A stretch of DNA of 64,000 nt from assembly GCA_009733575.1 (NCBI GenBank), contig ML769397.1, positions 310,001 to 374,000 of the forward strand. The letters are read 5' to 3'. Each line of letters starts with the position of its first letter. Position 1 is the stretch's first letter. Of this stretch, positions 37,173 to 47,851 are shown in pieces. This DNA comes from Gymnopus androsaceus JB14. Its lineage: Eukaryota > Basidiomycota > Agaricomycetes > Agaricales > Omphalotaceae. The notes below the pieces were generated by a model that was given only the letters and a program-made list of their open reading frames with translations, made no database searches and was not told where the DNA came from. A program made the translations under genes and the position numbers.

Positions 37173-38297
37173 ATGTCCGCTCCTACCGCTAGCTCTCAGG
37201 CTCATAATAGGATTTTCCTCTATTCACATCCTCGAACCAGATCCAATCTATTCATGAAACTACTAGAAACCCATCCTGAAGTAATTAATAAACAATATCC
37301 GTTCATGTTTGCATTCCTGGACGGTCCTGACGCACCTGTGGAGAGGAGGGCGAATCGGGTCAAAGCGTCAGGACTAACCAATGAAGAGTACGACAAAAAA
37401 TATAAAGATGTGACGTACCAGTCGGGTTTGGACGAGATGGAAAAGCTATTTGCCAAAGCCAATGCAGAGGTACGTTCTCAAGGCTCTCGTCAGAAACAAA
37501 ATTGAAGCTCAACGTATCGCAGGGAAAGATCTGTGTTATAAAAGATCACACATCTTATATTCTTGAATCGAAACTGATAAATGCAAACATTTCCCATCCC
37601 CGCCTTGAAACGCCGCGCCCAGCCATGCTAGACAACAAGTTCGACATGGTTGGTTCAGAAGAAGAGGTGGACATCAGTTTCCCAATCCCCAACCCTTCCT
37701 TGCTACCTGACCGCATCATCGCCTCCGTTTCTCCCGTTATCATCATCCGACACCCAATGTTCACCTTCCCTTCTTTTGTGCGTGCAAACTCAGTTTTCGG
37801 CGGCAGTGTATATGATGCAGGCTTTGCGGTTGCGGCAACCTATCATTGGCAAAGAATGATTCACCACTTTTATCGCGCGTACTACAATAAGATTGATCCA
37901 GAGGGGAAGAAGGACTGGCCTGTTGTCATTGACGGAGATAAGCTGGTACAAGATACACAGGGTCAGATGAAAAAGTTCTGCGCATTGACTGGGATGGATG
38001 AATCCCTGGTGCGCTATTCTTGGGATGCATCCAAGGCCAAGCTGGATAAAGGCCACCAAGCTTTTGTTGGGACCATTGAGCAATCTACAGGTGTAATTCG
38101 AGGATTGGTGAGTAAAAACAAGTTGTCGGAAGGTAATTTGATTCTTATAAATTGAATAGGATGCCTCGAGTACTACGCTTGAGGAGGAAGTGAAGAAATG
38201 GACAGAGGAGTGGGATGAGAAAGCTGCTCAAAAGATGAAAGAGGCAGTGGAGTCTTCGATGGAGGATTATGAGTATCTCTTGAATTTTAGTATATGA
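37173..38297 (+). CDS. Sulfotransferase-like P-loop protein, array copy 4
   Basis: Exons 37173-37469, 37523-38107 and 38160-38297 give 339 residues. Landmarks: LYSHPRTRSNLFMKLLETHP, DVTYQSGLDEMEKLFAKANA, PVIIIRHPMFTFPSFVRANS and DWPVVIDGDKLVQDTQGQM. The stretch GGSVYDAGFAVAATYHWQRM differs from the copy 3 and copy 5 equivalents (GATVFDTEF), so this surface varies between copies. The C-terminal exon resembles copy 5 more than copies 2 and 3 (AAQKMKEAVESSMEDY). All frames are open. Confidence 0.85.
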
Positions 38298-39179
38298 GTA
38301 TTGTCAACCAGTAGAGAATACCAGGAGAATACGCACAGGGAAAGCGCTAATGCTAGGGAACAAGGATTGTGACGTTGGCCCGTAAGAATTTTTGTTGTGA
38401 AGAGATAACCTGTAAACCCGGGGTAATTAAAATTAGTTGCCCCGTAAGGAATCTTGTTGTGGGAAATCAAGTTGCCGTCCAGAACGCTGCTGAGAACAGT
38501 TTTTTTTGAGAGTCTACCGATAGCCAAGACCATTTCGACACCTGTACCCGGAGTTTATGGAGGTAAGAGCGGGAAGGTAAGAGTGAGTTTGTACGAGACA
38601 TTGATGGAGATAAAAGGTTAACGGTATAATCACCACCTCCAGACAGCCCTAGAAACCAATACTGTAGCTGGTTTGTAAAGTACGCGTGACGGCGTGATCT
38701 CCATCGTCTATGTTACCGAAAGTCTGAGGTGCGAGGGTCCAAGATCCAACGCAGTGAGAACTGCTATGTACCTAAGAAGTGCATTGGAAGGTATCTGCCA
38801 ATGGATCCAACCCTGAAAGCAGTCGGTTGCACAAACTAGCGTAGGGCGGATAGACGACTTGGTTGGCTGCCGAGGCCTGTAACCAAAACTCGATAATTGA
38901 GTCTGACAAGTACAGCGAGCGCATCATGGGGATAAAACAATAGCAATATTCAGCCTCAGTCTTGTGACTAGAGAGAGACAACATCGAGCTGGCAGGATTG
39001 AGATTACAAGTATGACAGGACTTGGAGCGATTATTGGTAACCCAGCACGAGTTCCGCACGTTGACGCGCCTATCTGATGAGAACCTATTCTGTGACAGTA
39101 TCCTTGGGAAAAACAGTGACCGCTACGTATTTAAGGAATTTCGAGGAGTTGCACTTACTTACATCCACGATTGCGCACC
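38298..39179. other. Longest array spacer, with promoter block of copy 5
   Basis: About 880 bp without a gene. A short stretch at 38430-38470 (TTGCCCCGTAAGGAATCTTG) repeats sequence from 36870-36895. The promoter block of copy 5 begins with TTGACGCGCCTATCTGATGA at 39061, then CCTTGGGAAAAACAGTGACC, and TATTTAA at 39128, 52 bp before the ATG. Confidence 0.6.
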
Positions 39180-40312
39180 ATGTCTACTCCTACCGCTAGC
39201 TCTCAGGCTCATACCAAAATTTTCCTCTATTCACATCCTCGAACCAGATCCAATCTGTTCATGAAACTGTTGGAAACCCATCCTGAAGTAATGCATAAAC
39301 AATATCCGTTCATGTTTGCATTCCTGGACGGTCCTGATGCTCAGTGGCCTGAGGATAAGAGGGCGGATCGGCTCAAAGCGTCAGGACTAACCAAGGAAGA
39401 GTACGATAAAAAATATAGAGATGTGACGTACCAGTCAGGCTTGAACGATATGGAGAAGCTATTTACCAAGGCCAGTGCAGAGGTACGTTCCCAAGGTCCT
39501 CTCGTCGAAAATACTACTGAAGTTCAACACATTGCAGGGAAAGATCTGTGTTATAAAAGAACACACCTATCATATGTTTGAATCGATGCTGATAAACGCA
39601 AACATTTGCCATCCCCGCGATGAAATGCCGCGCCCAGTCATGGTAGACAACAAGTTCGATGTGGTTGGATCAGAAGAGGACGTGGACATCAGTTTCCCGA
39701 TCCCCAACCCCTCCATGGTACCTGACCGCATCGTCGCCTCCGTTTCTCCAGTCATCATCATCCGACACCCAATGTTCACTTTCCCTTCCTTCGTGCGTGC
39801 AACATCCGTTTTCGGTGCCACTGTTTTCGATACAGAATTTGCGATCATGTCAACCTATCACTGGCAAAGGATGATGTACGACTTTTATCGCGCGTACTAC
39901 GATAAGATTGATCCAAAGGGGAAGAAGGATTGGCCTGTTGTCATTGACGGAGACAAGCTGGCACAAGATACACAAGGCCAGATGAAAAAGTTCTGCGCAT
40001 TGGCAGGGATGGATGAATCTCTGGTGCGATACTCTTGGGATGCAGCCAATGTCAAGCTGGATAAAGTCTTGCATGCATTCGTTGGTACTATGGCAGAATC
40101 TACAGGTGTAATTCGAGGATTGGTGAGTCAAACAAAATTATTGGGAAGTAGTTTGATTCTTATATATTGAATAGGACGCATCGAATACTACGCTTGAGGA
40201 GGAAGTGAAGAAATGGACGAAGGAGTGGGACGAGAAAACTGCTCAAAAGATGAAAGAGGCAGTGGAAAATTCAATGGAAGATTATGAATATCTCTTGAAA
40301 GTCGCTATATAA
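39180..40312 (+). CDS. Sulfotransferase-like P-loop protein, array copy 5
   Basis: Exons 39180-39482, 39538-40122 and 40175-40312 give 341 residues. Landmarks: LYSHPRTRSNLFMKLLETHP, DVTYQSGLNDMEKLFTKA, PVIIIRHPMFTFPSFVRATS, DWPVVIDGDKLAQDTQGQM and the C-terminal helix beginning DASNTTLEEEVKKWTKEWDE. The second exon is again exactly 585 bp. It ends with TAA rather than the TGA of copies 2-4. The BUD31 start follows only 160 bp downstream on the same strand, so the array stops here. Confidence 0.85.
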
Positions 40313-40471
40313 GTAGCATATTGTAAAAACGTCACGAAGATGCAATGGAGAGAGAATATGATGCTGAAAGACGCGATCATAAGCGCACTTGAAGTTATAG
40401 ACGCCCACAGCTCGATAGCGCCACCTCTGCCGAATTGCCGTCTGCTCTTAGCAGCAACCACACCCATTGTT

Positions 40472-41137
40472 ATGCCCAAAATTCGTACAACAAGGACCAA
40501 AAAGCCGCCAGAAGGATATGAGGATATAGAGACAGTGAGCGCAACTTTTCTTTATTGCTTCTACTCCATAGCTAATGGATTTTCCTTCAGATTTTGGACG
40601 ACTATGCGAGGAAGATGCGAGATGCTGAGAACGAGTCGCACGATGGAAAGCGCAAGACAGAATCTCTTTGGCCTATAATGCGAATTTCCCATGCGCGCTC
40701 CAGGTACATCTATGAGCTCTACTACAAGCGAGAAGCTATCTCGAAGGAACTTTACGACTGGCTTTTGAAGGAGGGATATGCGGATGTCAAGTGATTCACC
40801 AATATTTATCGTTGCAAGGGTTTTATTTAATTGGTACCCTTGACTAGCCTTATCGCCAAATGGAAGAAGACTGGGTACGAAAAGCTTTGTTGTCTGCGAT
40901 GTATACAAACGAGGGTACGTCTTCAAAGGCTCTGCAACTCGACATCGTCACTGAAAGTCATCTTTAGGATATGAATTATCAAGGTTCTACATGCGTCTGC
41001 AGGGTTCCCAAAGCGCAAGTCCGGTCGGGAACTATTGTGGAGTGTGTGCATTGCGGTTTGTGAACAACTTTTGTTTGTCAAGTTCCTCGAACTGATATTC
41101 CCCTCCAGGTTGTCGTGGGTGCAGCTCTGATTCATGA
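40472..41137 (+). CDS. BUD31: Pre-mRNA-splicing factor BUD31 (G10 protein)
   Basis: BUD31 is a small zinc-binding spliceosome component. Five exons (40472-40534, 40591-40790, 40848-40914, 40968-41055, 41109-41137) splice in phase to 148 residues, close to the human length of 144. The start [20 protein letters not shown] is the conserved N-terminus. It continues with [40 protein letters not shown] and the zinc-binding cysteines CCLRCIQ, CICRVP, CVHCGCRGC. A farther upstream in-frame ATG at 40340 is not conserved and is rejected as the start. This is a highly conserved gene and a good anchor for the annotation. Confidence 0.97.
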
Positions 41138-42030
41138 TACATACCCTTTCTCCGATGGACTTTTTGGTCTCCGTTGGACTCTGATGACGCACCCCGACAG
41201 TTGCGCTATCCTCTATGTTGGTTGATCAAGTGTAATTGTTTATCTTGTTGAATGTATGAACTTGCAGATACCTATGTTGGTTACTCGATTATCTCTGGGA
41301 TACGATCGCTGAAGGCCCTTACCATTTCTTTCCCTTCTGTCCCGCTCTCATATCTGAACTCCGTCTCGAACATTGTCTAGTCGAGCCTGTGATTCTTCCA
41401 AACAATCTTTCCCATCCGACTTTCCCGGCTCTCCATACTTCGATTTGGCTTGGTACTGTACATGCCAATGAAGGAAGAGAGCCGAACGTGCTATGAATTG
41501 AATGCTGCCAAGACTTAGACTAGATTAATGTATTAGTCTTAATCTGTCTTGATTGATCCATCCGAAGATTGAGTTGCTTCACTTTGCGACGCTTTGTCCT
41601 GGGCTTATTTAAAGTAGTCAATAAATAATACTCGTTCAGTCGTTTGCTTAAATTTTCGTTCGGCTCCCTAACACAGTAGCCCTAAGCCCACAGTGACAGC
41701 TGTTTCGAAAAACGGAGGCCACCTCAAGAAAAAGCGATCGACACAGCCTAGTATTCAGTTCCTCCTCACTTCACTTAAGAGCCCCCACCAAAACTGAATT
41801 GCTTTCGGTGGCCTCCATTTTTCGAAACAGCTGCCAGTGGAATGAAAGCCTCGAACTCTTAGTATTACCGAGTTTGACCGACTCTCGGTAAGGGACGAAA
41901 TTTAAATTAGATCGGTAAGGACCTTAGTAAGTAAGTGATGCGGAGCATTGATCGTGCCCTGAATACAACTTATAAGTAGACTAAGAGAAATGTGGGGTTT
42001 TTGTTTCGCGAACCTTTCCCTCTTACTCCC
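41138..42030. other. Intergenic region holding a foldback element
   Basis: No gene. It contains the short foldback repeat at 41689-41840 and, at the right end, the promoter of the antiporter gene. Confidence 0.7.
41689..41840. mobile_element. Small foldback (MITE-like) element
   Basis: Terminal inverted repeats of about 34 bp: the left arm contains CAGCTGTTTCGAAAAACGGA followed by GGCCACC. The right arm, read in reverse, contains CAGCTGTTTCGAAAAATGGA followed by GGCCACC. About 80 bp lie between the arms. There is no coding capacity, and no clear target-site duplication was identified. Confidence 0.7.
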
Positions 42031-44962
42031 ATGGGAATATTCCACGATCTCGTCTTCAAGCGAACAGCTGAGGCGCAGGTGAGGCTTATTCTACTCTGAA
42101 TTTTTTCATTACTGACTGACAATAGGACCCGAGTATATTCTCGGGTCTGAATCCTTCGGTTTACAACATGCAGGATCCAGTCGTTCTATGGATTATTCAA
42201 GTTATTGTCATTATGGCGATGGTTCAGGCTCTCGCGACCATCTTCGGGCGTATGGGCCAGCCTCGAGTCATTGCTGAAGTCATTGGAGGAGTTTTCCTAG
42301 GGCCTACTGTTATGGGAAGGATTCCAGGCTTCACGAATGCTATCTTCCCAGCGTCCTCCTTTCCGATGCTCACCCTCACCAGTACCATTGGCCTTGTCCT
42401 TTTCTTATTCATTGTTGGAATGGAAATCGATGGAAGAGTTATGAAGAAGAACGTTAGGGCCTCCACTGCAATCTCAGTCGCTGGACTCGCCATCCCTCTT
42501 GGCCTGGGAGCTGCGCTTGGAGTCCCTATATACAGGGAATTTACCGATCCAAGCGTCGATTACGGGACTTTCCTTTTGTTCGTTGCTGTAGCCGTTGGAA
42601 TTACTGCGTTCCCCGTTCTTTGCAGGTGAAATTTCCTCTTGAAATTTTCAGTTAAGAACGAAACTAAGCGATGATTTTTTCACAGGATATTGACAGCGTT
42701 GAAACTCCTCGACACTACTGTTGGCGTTGTAACTCTTGCCGCAGGAGTCGGTAACGATGTCGTTGGTTGGATTTTGCTCGCACTGACCGTAGCTTTGGTC
42801 AACTCATCATCCGGACTGACCGCGTTGTACGTCCTCCTGACTGCCGTTGGATATGTGTTATTCTTGTTTTTCCCCGTTAAATGGGGATATCGGTGGATGG
42901 CTGTGAAGACCGGTAGTCTCGAAGAGGGAACGCCGTCGACGTTGATGATGGCTGTTACACTTCTGATTGTCTTCGTTTCAGCATTCTTCACGGACATCAT
43001 CGGTATCCATCCCATTTTTGGTGGATTCGTCGCCGGTCTTATCATTCCAAAAACCAATGGTTATGCTATCGCCGTCACGGAGAAGATCGAGGATCTTGTC
43101 ACTATCTTGCTACTACCCATCGTATGTTTTATCCCTCTAATCAAGCACTATCTGACGCATTCCCGGTAGTACTTTGTTCTTTCTGGTCTAAAAACTAACC
43201 TTGGCCTTTTGGACACTGGAAAAACATGGGGATACACCTTCTTGATTATTGCTGTCGCATTTGTTTCAAAGTTCGTTTCTTGTGCAGCGACTGCAAAACT
43301 CTCAGGCTTCAATGTGAGAGAATCCGGTGCGATTGGATCCTTGATGAGTTGCAAAGGGTATGCTATTTTTGTGCGTTTATTTATAACATATTGTGCTGAT
43401 TGTCTACCAGATTAATTGAGCTCATCGTCCTCAACATCGGTCTAGAGGCAAACATCCTCACTACGAGAACCTTCTCTATGTTTGTGATAGACGCCATCAT
43501 CTTGACCTTTGTCACTACCCCCCTTGTCCTCCTCTTCTACCCTGCCAAATATCGCCGTCCAGCAGTCACCGCCGATGACTTGAGCTCGAAAACTATCGCG
43601 TCGAGCGATGAATCAGAGGAGTTGACGAACAAGTTTGCATTGGTCCTTGATACGATTGAACAACTACCCGCTGCAATGACTGCCACCCAGCTCTTGTGCC
43701 CATCAGTTGACTCCGATTCTATTGAGAAAGATTCTGCTGCATCATTGGACGAGAAATCGGGGCTGCCTGCTGTTCCTTATGGAGCGTCTGCGGCGTCAGA
43801 TCCCTTTACATCTAGCGTCTCGCTGACTCTGCTTCGGCTGATTAACCTCAGTAATCGAACATCCTCTGTCTTGAAGGGCCAGGAAGCTGCCGCTCTTGTC
43901 CACTCTGACCCTGTGGTCAGCGTATTCAAGACGTTCGCGTGGTTGCTTGGTGGTGGTCTCAAACGACTCAAGTTGAAAGTCGAGGTCGATGTCATTCCTA
44001 GGGATGAATTCACTGACATCGTTGGCCAGCGGGTCCGAGAAGATGGTGCTGGAATGCTTGTAGTCCCTTGGGCTAGTAACATGCACGCCGAGGAGAGCGA
44101 GACGCACAGTGTCAAGAACCCTTTCGATGGCGTCTTTAGTTCCTCAGTCTCCACCCAGGACCAGATGATGACTTCAGTCATGTATTCAGAATTCATCCGG
44201 AAGATATTCCTCACTGCTCCTTGCGACGTTTCCCTGTTCGTGGACCGTGGTTTATCAACACCTTCGGTCTCAGGAGTGGGCCCGGATTCTCTCTTGGTTC
44301 TCCCCTTCTTTGGTGGCCCTGATGACCGATTGGCATTAAAGGTTCTGGTAAAAATATGCGCTGGTAATGCGGGTGTGCGAGCCATTGCTTTGCGTATTAC
44401 CAAGAATCAAGCCGACGATAATGAGGATGATCTTGATAAGAAACACAAGATTGAAGCTCTCTTGCACAATGTGAGTTTCGTTTTACCTTACCCGAAGTCT
44501 TGCGCTGACCAGTGTATGTTATGATAGACCATTGCAGGAGCTGACACTGTCTATGCTAATTTCAACACTGAGACGCGTTTGGCGTCTGACACGGCTGACA
44601 ACATCACTTGGCACCGATATGCTTCTTCGTCCTCATCCGACCGAAGCCCTTCACTTTCTTCCGCTCTCTCCAGAATTACCTTTACCACTATGCAGTCACT
44701 GAAGCCTCTGCACTCCGTGGTAGAGTTCTTCTCAGGTGAAGACGTTCGAAGGACGGGAAGGAAGCATGTTGTCGCCATCGTCGGTCGATCTAGGAAAATG
44801 GCGGTGGAGAAACTGGATGGCGAGCTTCAAACGCTTGTTTCCCAACGTGGTTCCAATGTGGGAAGCACTGTGAGGAAGACTTTAGGAGATGTGGGAGCTG
44901 CATTGGTCGTTACTGGTGTTGAAGCGAGCCTGTTGGTTGTACAGACATGTGTCAGTTCGTAG
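42031..44962 (+). CDS. KHA1: K+/H+ antiporter of the CPA2 family, KHA1-like
   Basis: Kha1-type antiporters exchange K+ for H+ in endomembranes and set organelle pH. Six exons (42031-42078, 42126-42625, 42686-43121, 43170-43357, 43411-44470, 44528-44962) splice in phase to 888 residues. The membrane domain covers roughly residues 30-430, with the CPA2 signatures GQPRVIAEVIGGVFLGPTVM, LVLFLFIVGMEID and AAGVGNDVVGWILLA (the ND motif of the ion site), then FGGFVAGLIIP and YFVLSGLKTNLGLLD. The C-terminal half is cytosolic and universal-stress-like: it has PFFGGPDDRLALKVLVKIC and ends KHVVAIVGRSRKMAVEKLD. The length fits yeast Kha1. All introns are GT-AG and all frames are open. Confidence 0.92.
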
Positions 44963-45641
44963 ATGGGTGTACTCCTGAGCCTCTTTTTTAATTTTCTCAC
45001 TGTAATTTCGGAACGTATACCTGATGTTTTCTGCTTATATGCAACTTCTCCGCCATGTATAATGATCAAGCTCTTACCAGAATAAAGCTAGGCCAAATCT
45101 CTGCCAACCCCAAGTGTATATTAAGGGTAGGAATATATGCAACTCATCTTCTTGCTTGAAGGGCAGCTGAAAGGAAGGTTTGTTACATGGCATGGTCCAA
45201 GATTTGCGCACTGGAAATGAGTCACAGTGCCACAAGACTGACTTCAAATTTGGGGGTCCTTTGTTGCACCCTGAACCGGGAAAGCCTCAGCGCCACAAAG
45301 GTTTCTTTGAACTCTGTCGACCAAGAGTCCGAGCAGGGGTTTAAGGATTGAATTAGATCTTTTACACTCGATTTCCAGCTACCCTTCAAGTAAGGTGGAC
45401 TGTGGCCATTGCCTCCAGGTGATCATATGCATGGTACCATGATACCTATACCCTTGTGAAGAATTTGTTAAGGGTGAGACCATTACTCGGCTAACAAATT
45501 TCACTCGGCCGGGTACTTTTAAATTTATATATAAGTATACCAAACCTTTTGCTTTTAAACCAAGTTTGCGGTGTCCATAGCTTCGATATTTTATTCCCTC
45601 TTGCTGCCTTGTCGATGTCCCCGTAAAACTCTGAATCTCCC
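44963..45641. other. Intergenic region
   Basis: No gene is supported. The right part is AT-rich, with TATATATAAGTATA near 45526, and may be the promoter of the RGS gene. Confidence 0.6.
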
Positions 45642-47325
45642 ATGTTCAGCAAATCTGATCCGTCGGGCTATTTTATACCTCGGGTTCATCCTTGGGCACT
45701 CAGACTGAACCTCAGATCTCAACTGTTGACCGTCAAACTCAGTGAGCCAGAGCGCGCATCCTTGCTCACCTGTGGAAATTCTGACAGTACCTCTAGGCAA
45801 TATCCTTGATGGGCAGACATGCTCACCAATAAGGTTGAGTATTCTCGCTACGATGTTGTTCTATGATGTTTAGTATGAATACTTATTACTCAGCTTGCCG
45901 GAGTTCGAGCGGTATCTCAGTATGAAGGTATGCCCTTTCAACTTCCACGTCTTTTTATCCTAATAACGGCGTCCGTCTCAGGAGCACTCCGATGAGAACT
46001 TGCAGTTCATTGTATGGTATCAGGCGCGTTTCATGACTTTTGATTCCGGTTCGTGTACATATATTGACGCTTCGTATTAAGGATTATCGGCGGCGGTTTC
46101 AGAGCTCTTCGCGAGATGACAACGTTGCATTAACAAATGCCGAGGCGCATGTGCAGGCGAGTGGTTCCCCACTCTACGGAAAATCTCAATCGACCTGGGA
46201 GCCGCACATGATGCCTTGTTCACTTCCTGGGAATCTTACAGCGAACAGTAAAGATTATGAATTGCGCCGTGAATGCCTTCAAATTATCTCTACCTTTATC
46301 AGGCCAGGTGCTCCTAAAGAGTTATGTTTGAATGCAGATGTACGCGAGACTCTCATTAAAAACGTGAATAACAGTCCACATCCGAACGCAGTGAGTACCA
46401 CGATATAATTTCTGCTTCCCCTCTCATCGTCTAACCGCTTGTAGTTTCTAACGGTTTACGAAGAAGTGTACAATCTAGTCGAGATGAACAGCGTACCACG
46501 GTTTCTCGAACTAGCCAGCACAAATATCAATCTTCCCAAGCAGCTTCTATGGTGAGACACTTCGTATTGAATTTCCCAAAAACTTAGTGGTATCTCATCA
46601 CAGGTATATCTGCGGGACAATCCATACTATCATCAGTATAACCCTTGCGGTAATCTTACTCACAATGGTTCCCTCACCCAAATCAACTATTCGAGCGTAT
46701 CGTCTTATACCCACTACGTTTGCTTTTCTGGGTGCTGTGGCGCTCTTTGCTGCATGGCGCGGGTACTGTTCACAACCTGGTAGGTTAGGCGCATATACTA
46801 GGTTAACAAACTAACGATCACGATATGTATACCAGGTATGCGAAACACTCGGCAGCTACATTCATGGGAGTTGGCATATTCAGACGAAGAATCAGCAGTT
46901 TTCGTCGAGCGCGTCATCAATTCCTCCATGTCTGTAGATGCGACAAAAGCAAACCTTGAACATATGCTTGCTGATATAGCAACAAAGCCCAACTTTGCGG
47001 AGCGCGCCTCTATTGCGCCTTTTGTCACTTGGCATGCAAACTCGAGTCGAGATGAGGCCAGCAGTGACAAAGCGAGTCTCACTCATATTATAGAATCCCA
47101 ACCCCAAAGTCAACCACGACGGCCGCCAATCTTTGGCCCTGAAATAGTGGTTCAGGATCCTCGTGTCAAAGCTGTTCATAGGCAAATATTGTACGACCTT
47201 TGTGTATTTACTCTATGCTATACCCTTGTAGGTTTCTTCCTCTTCCTATCGTCAATACTGGGACTCATACTGTCTGACAGATTTTTGCTGCAGTTGTATT
47301 TTCGATACCTGGGAGGTACCATTAG
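45642..47325 (+). CDS. RGS-domain membrane protein (Rax1-like), with a GC-AG intron and a possible frame change
   Basis: The RGS domain normally accelerates GTP hydrolysis on G-alpha; the Rax1 type is membrane-bound and acts in polarity. Downstream exons are clear: 45894-45927 (LPEFERYLSMK), 45982-46023 (EHSDENLQFIVWYQ), 46082-46390 (DYRRRFQSS ... FIRPGAPKELCL), 46445-46551, 46604-46779 (two membrane segments, IISITLAVILLTMV and TTFAFLGAVALFAAW), 46836-47227 and 47281-47325 (third segment, ending IFAAVVFSIPGRYH). The 5' end is less sure: MFSKSDPSGYFIPRVHPWAL starts at 45642, but VPLGNILDGQTCSPIS (45787 on) is one base out of frame. The intron 46024-46081 begins with GCGCGT, not GT. The Rax1 assignment rests on domain order and is an inference. 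Confidence 0.75.
46024..46081 (+). other. Probable GC-AG intron in the RGS gene
   Basis: Coding reads IVWYQ, then 58 bases starting GCGCGT and ending TATTAAG, then DYRRRF. Removing them restores the usual fungal RGS block. The nearby GT (46027) would shift the frame. Confidence 0.5.
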
Positions 47326-47851
47326 AGTCTGTAAACTTCAAATAGTGTGAGTGTGTGACGGAAGCGTACACAGAGTTTCCTCATAAGCACTGGACGAAAG
47401 CTAGTTCTTGTACGATGACTGTTACACCATTAAGTGTTCTTGCTAGGTGAGAGTCAGTCTGTCGAGTTGTGTCGAGAATGCTGGCTTCGGCGAGAGAGGA
47501 GTGAGAGGTCTAGACTCGGAAGGCGGAAGGTTCTTTGCAAGGCTTGTGCCAATTCTCCGAGCGAGTTTGGTTTGCTGAGTCTTGACTTGGTCAGATGCAT
47601 GGCATGATAAGCACTAATGGAATTGCAATTAAGCATGGAGTAAGCAATACAAAAGTATGAGCATCGATATCCGAAGTCAAGTAGAATATGGTAACAAAAT
47701 AGGAGATACAAGTACAGCTGCGAACAAGCGTGAAAGGTCGTTTGTCTGGATAAATAGGCATAGGTGGCGAGCGACATGAACCAAAAGGCAGCTAGTCATT
47801 CAGAACATTACTCGGTCGTAGACTGGTGGGACAAAAAAAGAGTTCAGATTT

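Noticed and set aside
38772..39059. Minus-strand open frame in the spacer before array copy 5
   Set aside because: No recognisable domain, overlaps the promoter region, and not present in the other spacers.
31806..41137. Idea that the sulfotransferase array is part of a secondary-metabolite cluster
   Set aside because: Neighbours are IBtk-like, BUD31 and KHA1 genes; no core biosynthetic enzyme, P450 or transporter specific to such clusters is in the window.
43777..44403. Long minus-strand frame of 208 codons inside the antiporter gene
   Set aside because: Shadow of the antiporter C-terminal domain, whose forward frame is clearly conserved.
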